Shown here: positions 5,881 through 11,030 of the stretch, piece by piece
Numbering within the stretch: position 1 is the first letter of the stretch
How the letters are laid out: each line of letters starts with the position of its first letter
Source of the DNA: Vulcanimicrobiota bacterium
GTDB lineage: Bacteria > Vulcanimicrobiota > Vulcanimicrobiia > Vulcanimicrobiales > Vulcanimicrobiaceae
DNA: 11,030 nucleotides
NCBI GenBank assembly: GCA_003167055.1
Contig: PMUE01000188.1
Location: 1 to 11,030 of the forward strand
Reading direction: 5' to 3'
Program-made: the position numbers and the translations under genes
Notes under the pieces: generated by a model
Told to the model about the DNA's origin: nothing
What the model saw: the letters and a program-made list of their open reading frames with translations, nothing else
Database searches by the model: none

Positions 5881-6612
5881 TCAGCGCGTCGGCGTCGGGG
5901 TCGGAGTTGGCGCCACCATCGGCTGGTCGGTTGGTGCCGGTGACGGCTGCACGCACGGTGGAGTGATGATTTGGACGTTGGGCTGCCCCGGCGCGGACGC
6001 CGGCGTCGGCGTCGCGGCCGGCGTCACGTCCGCCGGGACGGTCACGCCGCTGGGCAACGGCGTCGGGCACAGTTGCGCATTTGCAAAATAGTGCTCGGTG
6101 AATCCGTGCGAGATATCGGCCTTCTCGAGCTTTCCGAAATACGTTCCGCCAAATCGCGAAGTGAGCACGTGCATGTACGTCCACGCCTTCTGCTGCGCCT
6201 CGACGGTGTAAATTTTCTTATACATGACAATCGCGAGGAAGTAGCTGCGCGCAAGTTGCGGATCGCCGGGATACTTGTGCGCCCATGCTTCGAGCGCGTC
6301 GTCGGCAAAGTTGACCTTGTTGATGATGCCGCTATCTGTCGTGTAATCGCCGGCGCGAATGGCTTCATCGTGGAAGGTGTTGTTGATGCCGAGAAAACTC
6401 ATCTTCATCCGGCCGAAATACTCGTCGCCCGGGGCGGCATGCGTGTAGTTTTCGCATTGCTGTTTCGCAAATTTGCTCTTCAGACTCGCGCACGAGTCCT
6501 TGGGCGCGGCCGTCGCCGCCGGTTTGGGCGTGCTGGCTGCGGGCGCAACCGCGCTCATGGCGGCGGTGAGCGCGACAAACGAGACACACACATAGAACGG
6601 AGTCGATTTCAC
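5881..6612 (-). CDS. Secreted protein of unknown function with Pro/Thr tail
   Basis: The product has 243 residues. I chose the GTG at 6612 because GGGGAG lies 7 bases upstream and a signal peptide starts there (KSTPFYVCVSFVALTAAMSA, cleavage near residues 25-28). A longer in-frame start at 6675 would add 21 Arg-rich residues and intrude into the divergent promoter region. After an Ala/Pro linker comes a compact, mostly helical domain, residues about 40-183. It has ADDALEAWAHKYPGDPQLARSYF-type sequence suggestive of one or two TPR-like helical hairpins. The C-terminal 60 residues are disordered, rich in Pro/Thr/Ala, and end in PTPTPTPTR. Four cysteines remain after cleavage (41, 53, 182, 220) and could form disulfides. 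I do not recognise a family. It is convergent with the barrel gene and divergent from the nitrilase-like gene, so it is probably transcribed alone. Confidence 0.75.
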   Translation of the reverse strand: MKSTPFYVCVSFVALTAAMSAVAPAASTPKPAATAAPKDSCASLKSKFAKQQCENYTHAAPGDEYFGRMKMSFLGINNTFHDEAIRAGDYTTDSGIINKVNFADDALEAWAHKYPGDPQLARSYFLAIVMYKKIYTVEAQQKAWTYMHVLTSRFGGTYFGKLEKADISHGFTEHYFANAQLCPTPLPSGVTVPADVTPAATPTPASAPGQPNVQIITPPCVQPSPAPTDQPMVAPTPTPTPTR

Positions 6613-6718
6613 GAAGGCTCTCCCCAATGGCGGCCGCCTGCGGACGGCAAAGCGTATCGTGCGAGGTATTCGCAAGGCCAGGAGCAGCTCCCGTGTAGAA
6701 CAGCCCGGGGTGCCACGT
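6613..6718. promoter_or_regulatory. Divergent intergenic region with two palindromes
   Basis: This 106-base gap should hold promoters for the secreted-protein gene and for the four-gene unit to the right. It contains the perfect palindromes GGCGGCCGCC (6629-6638) and GGAGC-A-GCTCC (6681-6691). Either could be an operator, though short palindromes are common in GC-rich DNA. I could not assign -35/-10 elements with confidence on either strand. Confidence 0.35.
6620..6625 (-). promoter_or_regulatory. Ribosome binding site deciding a GTG start
   Basis: Read on the minus strand this is GGGGAG, 7 bases before the GTG at 6612. It supports the shorter form of the secreted protein, which begins directly with a signal peptide. 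Confidence 0.65.
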
Positions 6719-8008
6719 ATGATTCGGCTTGCCGCGTTGCAACTGCGCGCGCACGATCGCAGCGATTACGAGCGCCTGCGCGTTTCGCTTGTCGAGCGTA
6801 TCGAGCGTGCCGCAATCGATCACGATCTCTTGGTACTCCCCGAAGGAACCTTCCCGGCGTATGTGCTTGGTGACGACACGATCGACGAACGCTTTGCTGT
6901 GGGGGTAATCGACAGGCTCGCGGAGGTCGCACGGGGCGCATCGTGCGCGATCGTTGCCGGCGTGGCAGTGCGACGCGGCGACGCACTCTACAACGGGGCG
7001 ATCGTCATCGATCGTGACGGCTCGGTGGCGGGATCCGCCGAAAAGATTTTTCTCTGGCACTTCGACCGCCAATGGTTCGCTCCGGGCTCCGCCATCGCGC
7101 CGGTGCAAACATCGATCGGCCGGCTCGGTGTGTTGATCGGCGCCGATGGCCGCATGCCGGGTATCGCGCGCGCACTCATCGATCGCGGTGCCGAACTGCT
7201 GGTGATGCCGACGGCCTGGGTGACGTCCGGACGCGATCCACATCACCTCGAAAACTTGCAAGCTGATCTGCTTGGGCAGGTGCGCGCGTTTGAAAACGGC
7301 GTCCCGTTCATTGCCGCCAACAAATGTGGAGTCGAGCGCGGCATGGTCGCGTACTGCGGCAAGTCGCAAGTCGTGGACGCCGCCGGCGAGGTCGTCGCGA
7401 TGGCCTCGCAGGAACGCGAAGAAATCCTAACCGCGCAACTCAGTCTTGGGCCGCCGGCACCGATGCGCGTACGCCGGCCGGCGCCGTCGCCGCGCGGGCC
7501 GAGCAGCGAACGTGGCGTGCGCATCGCCATCGCCGCAACCGCATTACCGAACGACATCGGCGAACGGCTGCGCATTCTCGAAGCCGATCTCGCGCTCGCT
7601 CCAAACGGCGACGACGATTTCGCGACACTCGATCGTAGCGTCGCAGCCGTGCGCATCGATGCGCCGGATGCGTTCGATCCCGGATTGCTGGTGGCGTACC
7701 GCTTGGCGGGCTACCGCGTTGCGATTCTCGATGCCGCAGCGTCCCATCCATGGCTCGAGCGAATTGCCCGTGCACGCGCGGCCGAGTTACGAATGTACGT
7801 GATCGTTTTCGACCGCGCTGCACCGCGCGCGTTTGCGGTCGATCCGGATGGCGCGATCGTCGCCGGGACGTTCGAAGACTTTCGCATCGCAAGCTTCGCG
7901 CTCGATCCGCGCCGGACCGAGCAAACGCTGGTCGCTCCAAATACCGACGTCGCCGAAGGCGTCGCGTTGGTGCAATCGCTGGTGCATCGCGAAGCGGGCG
8001 TCTCGTGA
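6719..8008 (+). CDS. Tandem nitrilase-fold protein lacking the catalytic cysteine
   Basis: The product has 429 residues, against about 260-300 for ordinary nitrilase-superfamily enzymes. Residues 1-245 are a recognisable carbon-nitrogen hydrolase domain: IRLAALQL, LVLPEGTFPAY (Glu42), SAEKIFLWHF (Lys109), GVLIGADGRMP (137-147), AELLVMPTAW (158-167), RAFENGVPFIAANKCG. The family's GVLICYDxRFPE motif has the nucleophile Cys replaced by Gly141 (codon GGC at 7139-7141), so normal amidase or nitrilase chemistry should be impossible. Residues about 266-415 look like a second, shrunken copy: LALAPNG in place of LPEG, no Lys segment, no Cys, but a clear C-terminal match (RARAAELRMYVIV, AFAVDPDGAIVAGT, TLVAPNTDV). 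I chose the ATG at 6719, where the first beta strand begins; no strong ribosome site is visible. There is no signal peptide, so it is cytoplasmic. It may be a binding or regulatory pseudoenzyme. It overlaps the next gene by 4 bases. Confidence 0.85.
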   Translation: MIRLAALQLRAHDRSDYERLRVSLVERIERAAIDHDLLVLPEGTFPAYVLGDDTIDERFAVGVIDRLAEVARGASCAIVAGVAVRRGDALYNGAIVIDRDGSVAGSAEKIFLWHFDRQWFAPGSAIAPVQTSIGRLGVLIGADGRMPGIARALIDRGAELLVMPTAWVTSGRDPHHLENLQADLLGQVRAFENGVPFIAANKCGVERGMVAYCGKSQVVDAAGEVVAMASQEREEILTAQLSLGPPAPMRVRRPAPSPRGPSSERGVRIAIAATALPNDIGERLRILEADLALAPNGDDDFATLDRSVAAVRIDAPDAFDPGLLVAYRLAGYRVAILDAAASHPWLERIARARAAELRMYVIVFDRAAPRAFAVDPDGAIVAGTFEDFRIASFALDPRRTEQTLVAPNTDVAEGVALVQSLVHREAGVS

Positions 8009-8505
8009 GCATTCACCCCTCGGCGCGAGCAAGCCACCAGCGCGTCGTTCCGTTTTTTACCGCCGTCGTGGCGGTGCTCGCTGCGCTTGGGACGCTGTAT
8101 TCACATCATCGTTCGATTCAGGCACTCGCGCTGCGCAACGACGTCGTGCTCCTCACCGCCAAGGCTTCCGATCAGTATCAGTATTATCAGACCCAGCAAC
8201 TCAAAGGCACGCTCTATCAGGCGCTCAAGATGCCGAAAGACGCGGCACGAGAGCAGCAAATATCGCTTCCCGTCTACGTCGAGGCCAAGGGCCTCGAGAA
8301 ACAGGCGGATCAGGACCAAGAGCGCGCGGAAGCGCTGCTGAGTTCATTTGAGACCCTCGAGATTTCGACGACGCTATTCGAAATCTCCATCGCCTTCGCG
8401 TCGATCGCCGCGCTCACGTACGCGCGCATTCCGTTGTGGCTCGGGGCCGGTTTAACCGCCGTTGGCTTTGTGGTTGGCATCATCGGATATTTTCAAGCAC
8501 ATTGA
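8005..8505 (+). CDS. DUF4337-type membrane protein
   Basis: The product has 166 residues. It starts at GTG 8005, overlapping the upstream TGA (GTGA), so it is probably translated by coupling; no clear Shine-Dalgarno is present. A transmembrane helix spans about residues 15-32. It is followed by SDQYQYYQTQQLKGTLY (55-71), which resembles the conserved 'SDQWAYYQAKSIK' signature of DUF4337 proteins, and then a charged Gln/Glu-rich coiled-coil-like segment (about 75-115). Two hydrophobic helices follow, about 119-139 (LFEISIAFASIAALTYA) and 143-163 (PLWLGAGLTAVGFVVGIIGYF). The predicted form is an inner-membrane protein with its coiled middle on one face. The function of the family is not known to me. 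The longer in-frame ATG at 7750 lies inside the upstream gene and yields Arg-rich shadow sequence, so I rejected it. Confidence 0.8.
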   Translation: MSIHPSARASHQRVVPFFTAVVAVLAALGTLYSHHRSIQALALRNDVVLLTAKASDQYQYYQTQQLKGTLYQALKMPKDAAREQQISLPVYVEAKGLEKQADQDQERAEALLSSFETLEISTTLFEISIAFASIAALTYARIPLWLGAGLTAVGFVVGIIGYFQAH

Positions 8506-9728
8506 AACGCCGGCTCGCGCTTCTTATACTTGCTGCGGCGGTTGCTGCCGCGCCGCGGCCGATTCCGATCCATCGCGCCGCCGGTTTGATCGCAGCGGCA
8601 CCCCTGCCGTACCTTCCCGGCAGCACCATACCGATTCGTGTTAACGGCTTCAATCCGCCCTTCACGCTGTTTTTGAGCGGAGCCGGCAGCGTTTCGGACG
8701 ATCGCTACGAGGTCGCTGCCGGCGCTGACGCGAGCACGGTGATCGCCGCCGGCCCCGCGGGTCTCGCGATGCGCGCCTTTGCGATCGCGCCGCCGCCCGA
8801 CCCGCATCGTCCATTCATTGCGGTAGCAAGTTACGACGACGGCATCGTGCTGCACGACGCGGCGGCACCGTTTCGCGCGCGCGCGGCACTAGGAATTGGT
8901 GGTGCACCCGGCGACGTCGCCGTCAATGCGGCCGGCGCGATCGCGACCACGGCAACCGACGGGATGAGCGCAACGATCGCCACCCTCGATCCATGGACCG
9001 TGCATCGCTACGATAATGTGCCGCTGGGCGACGAGGTTGCTTTCGATTCGCGCAGCGGTGCGCTGTTCGTGACCAACCGAGAGCTCAACGGCGCCGGCGC
9101 GCTAACGCGCATCGCGGCCGACGGCAGCGTCGCGCAGCGAGTCCTGGGCCTGACCGCTGAAGGGATCGTCATCGATTCCGCCCGGCAACGCGTCTACGTC
9201 GCGAACGTCAACGACGGCACCGTTTCCATCGTCGACGCCGGCAGTATGGTCGAGTTGCGCCGCTTCCGCGTCGTCGATCGCGTCTTCTCGCTCGCCCTCT
9301 CGGAAGGCGGCTCGCGGCTCTTCGCCGTTTCGAATCAAAGCGTCGACTCGCCGTTTGCCGCGGCCGGCAGCGTTGTCGCCGTCGACGTCGCCGCCCGTGA
9401 TCCGCACGTCGTCGCGCGCAGCGAACGCCTGGCGTTTCCGATCGGCGTCGCCTTTGACGGCACGCACAATCGCCTGTACGTCACCGATGAGGATACCGAC
9501 GCGGTCGACGTCCTCGACGCGCAAACGCTGCGCGCGATCCGCGCACCCCTGCGCACCTGCGAGACGCCGTGGAAACCGTCGATCGATCGCGGACTGCTGT
9601 TCGTTCCGTGCGCGCGCAGCGATCAGATCGACGTCTTCGACTTGGCAACGCTCCATCGTGTCAAGGGCGCGCCCTTTTCGACGGGCGGCTACCCGCTTGC
9701 TGTCGCCGTTTGGATGCCGCCGGCGTAA
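8502..9728 (+). CDS. Secreted YncE/YVTN-like beta-propeller protein
   Basis: The product has 408 residues. I chose the TTG at 8502, overlapping the DUF4337 stop (TTGA), because a clean signal peptide starts there (KRRLALLILAAAVAAAPRP). The longer ATG at 8436 would place 22 residues encoded inside the previous gene before it. Residues about 30-95 look like a small Ig-like or beta-sandwich domain (YLPGSTIPIRVNGFNPPFTLFLSG). Residues about 100-405 contain repeated propeller blades: FIAVASYDDGIVLHD, GALFVTNREL, QRVYVANVNDGTVSIVDAGSM, SRLFAVSNQS, NRLYVTDEDTDAVDVLDAQT, GLLFVPCARSDQIDVFDLAT. The blade pattern matches YncE-like proteins, which bind ligands or partners and are usually non-catalytic. 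Cys353 and Cys370 could form a disulfide. It is probably periplasmic or secreted. Its place between a membrane protein and a glycosidase suggests a shared envelope role, but no function can be read directly. Confidence 0.85.
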   Translation: MKRRLALLILAAAVAAAPRPIPIHRAAGLIAAAPLPYLPGSTIPIRVNGFNPPFTLFLSGAGSVSDDRYEVAAGADASTVIAAGPAGLAMRAFAIAPPPDPHRPFIAVASYDDGIVLHDAAAPFRARAALGIGGAPGDVAVNAAGAIATTATDGMSATIATLDPWTVHRYDNVPLGDEVAFDSRSGALFVTNRELNGAGALTRIAADGSVAQRVLGLTAEGIVIDSARQRVYVANVNDGTVSIVDAGSMVELRRFRVVDRVFSLALSEGGSRLFAVSNQSVDSPFAAAGSVVAVDVAARDPHVVARSERLAFPIGVAFDGTHNRLYVTDEDTDAVDVLDAQTLRAIRAPLRTCETPWKPSIDRGLLFVPCARSDQIDVFDLATLHRVKGAPFSTGGYPLAVAVWMPPA

Positions 9729-9738
9729 GATACTGAAC

Positions 9739-11030
9739 ATGCTCCTCACCCTGCTGCTCGCGATTCTGCCCGGTCATCTCGATCCGGCCCCGCCGTTTCC
9801 GCGCATCGCGTTCGACGCACCGACCATCGAACGCATCGCGCCCGGCGTCGAATATGGCGAATACGACATGGTGACCGACGCTGGTCCGATCGTCGTGCAC
9901 GCCATTGCCATCGATCCGCACGCACCCGATATCGGGCTCAATAGCGTACTGGCAAGCGACACGCTCGCCTCCGGCGGCGAAACAGTTTCATCGATGGCGC
10001 GACGTACCGGGGCAATTGCCGGCATTAACGGCGACTACTTCGACATCGGCAATACCAACCGCCCGACGAATGTGGTCGTACGCGGCAGCGCACTGATGAG
10101 CACGCCGACCAAGCGGTACGCACTTGCGATCGGCGTCGACGGAACGCCGCAGATCATCGAGATGCAGTTTGCGGGTACACTTACGCTGGCCGATCGCACC
10201 GACACGCTGGATGCAATCAATCATCTGCCCGATGGTGGAACTTCGTTGTTCACGCCGGCCTTCGGCCGCGTTCCTCCATCAAACAATCTCACCCTTGTGG
10301 GGCTTGTGCCAACCAACGGAACGCCGCCGTTTGCAACCTATCGTGTTACGGGCGTCCTCGACAACACGACCGCGCAGCCGGCCGGATATTACCTCGCGAT
10401 CGGCTTGGATGCATATGCGCGCATCGGCGTTCCCGACATTGGCGAGACGATTGCTGCAAGCGGCGATCTCGCGCCGATGTCGCTTGCCAAACTCGTCGCC
10501 GCCATCGGCGGCGGTCCGCTGATTTTGGACGGCGGAGCGTGGGTCGACGACCCCGACGGGCCAAACGGCGGCGAATACGCGCAACGGATTCCGTGCAGCG
10601 GCGCTGCGGTTGCACCGGACGGTACGCTCTTTTTGCTCGAAGTCGACGGACGGCAGCCCGGTTTCTCCGTCGGCGTCACGCGTCCGGAATTTGCGGCGCT
10701 GATGCGCGCATTCGGCGCGGTGCGCGGCATGGCGTTCGACGGCGGTGGTTCGTCCGAACTCGTCGCGCGAACGCCCGGCGACCTCGAAACGACGCTGGTC
10801 AACTCGCCGTCGGACGGACGCGAGCGCAAAGTTGCCGACGGCATCTTCGTCTACGACAGCGCGCCGGTCGGTCCGCCCTCCCAAATTGTCGCCGAGCCGC
10901 TCGCCGTCCGCGCGTTTGCCGGTGCCGCAGTTAACGTGCGTTTCTCCGCCGCAGACGCTGCCGAGCACGTCGTAACTCCGCCTGGACCCATCGACGTGCG
11001 CGTGGCGCCGGCCGCGCTGGGCACGTATCG
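9739..11030 (+). CDS. Phosphodiester glycosidase family protein, NAGPA/PF09992-like (partial)
   Basis: The frame is open from the ATG at 9739 to the right edge (430 codons, no stop), so the C-terminus is missing. The start lies 10 bases after the propeller gene's stop. A weak signal peptide (MLLTLLLAILPGHLDP) suggests export. The family landmarks appear in order: AGINGDYFD (94-102; family AGVNGGFFD), IGGGPLILDGG (256-266), a region equivalent to the 'RTAIG' strand ending in EVDGRQPGFSVGVT (301-314), FDGGGSSELV (333-342; family LDGGGSSTMV) and RKVADGIFVY (363-372). The fold is known from the human uncovering enzyme NAGPA, which removes GlcNAc from a phosphodiester, and from bacterial relatives acting on wall or exopolysaccharide phosphodiesters. 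From about residue 378 a new beta-rich, Ig-like region begins and is cut by the window. The substrate is not predictable from this sequence. Confidence 0.9.
   Translation, partial: MLLTLLLAILPGHLDPAPPFPRIAFDAPTIERIAPGVEYGEYDMVTDAGPIVVHAIAIDPHAPDIGLNSVLASDTLASGGETVSSMARRTGAIAGINGDYFDIGNTNRPTNVVVRGSALMSTPTKRYALAIGVDGTPQIIEMQFAGTLTLADRTDTLDAINHLPDGGTSLFTPAFGRVPPSNNLTLVGLVPTNGTPPFATYRVTGVLDNTTAQPAGYYLAIGLDAYARIGVPDIGETIAASGDLAPMSLAKLVAAIGGGPLILDGGAWVDDPDGPNGGEYAQRIPCSGAAVAPDGTLFLLEVDGRQPGFSVGVTRPEFAALMRAFGAVRGMAFDGGGSSELVARTPGDLETTLVNSPSDGRERKVADGIFVYDSAPVGPPSQIVAEPLAVRAFAGAAVNVRFSAADAAEHVVTPPGPIDVRVAPAALGTY

Noticed and set aside
6365..7369. 334-codon minus-strand open frame
   Set aside because: It overlaps both the secreted-protein gene and the nitrilase-like gene. 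Its composition is typical of an antisense shadow and no family motif is visible.
9102..9749. 215-codon minus-strand open frame
   Set aside because: It is antisense to the beta-propeller blades. The product is Arg/Asp-rich without motifs, while the plus-strand frame shows repeated propeller blades.

Overview
The window comes from a GC-rich, diderm (Gram-negative-type) bacterium. It encodes a TolC-type outer-membrane channel, a periplasmic adaptor lipoprotein and a predicted outer-membrane beta-barrel. The barrel protein carries a 'copper amine oxidase N-terminal'-type domain, and Pro/Thr-rich linkers recur in several exported proteins. GTG and TTG starts are common. This mix resembles Candidatus Eremiobacterota/WPS-2-like lineages, but that is an inference from protein style only; there is no rRNA or marker gene here. 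Genes cover almost all of the window. I see no tRNA, rRNA, CRISPR array, insertion sequence or phage gene, and no gene-free stretch over 300 bases.

Left arm, minus strand (about 1-3660). This is a compact operon read right to left. It encodes an HlyD/AcrA-like adaptor lipoprotein (start 3660), a TolC-family channel overlapping it by 4 bases, and 11 bases further on a protein with two tandem Lrp/AsnC-like modules of the siroheme decarboxylase (AhbA/AhbB, NirDL) type, which runs off the left edge. No inner-membrane pump is present between or beside the adaptor and channel within the window.

Centre (3661-5880). A divergent intergenic region leads to a FlK-like hotdog thioesterase on the plus strand, closed by a good intrinsic terminator. 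Next is a TTG-started exported protein. It joins a PF07833-like domain to a Pro/Thr linker and a C-terminal beta-barrel ending in Phe, an architecture that would suit an outer-membrane protein tethered to the cell wall. Its 3' untranslated region holds a run of hairpins ending in a very strong terminator. A convergent gene on the minus strand (5881-6612) encodes an unrecognised secreted protein with a Pro/Thr-rich tail.

Right arm, plus strand (6719-11030). Four tightly packed genes look like one transcription unit. They are a two-module nitrilase-fold protein that has lost its catalytic cysteine, a DUF4337-type membrane protein (GTGA overlap), a secreted YncE-like beta-propeller (TTGA overlap), and a phosphodiester glycosidase (NAGPA/PF09992 family) cut by the right edge. 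The last three are predicted to act in the envelope or outside the cytoplasm. The first appears to be a non-catalytic relative of carbon-nitrogen hydrolases. The set is not one I recognise as a described system.
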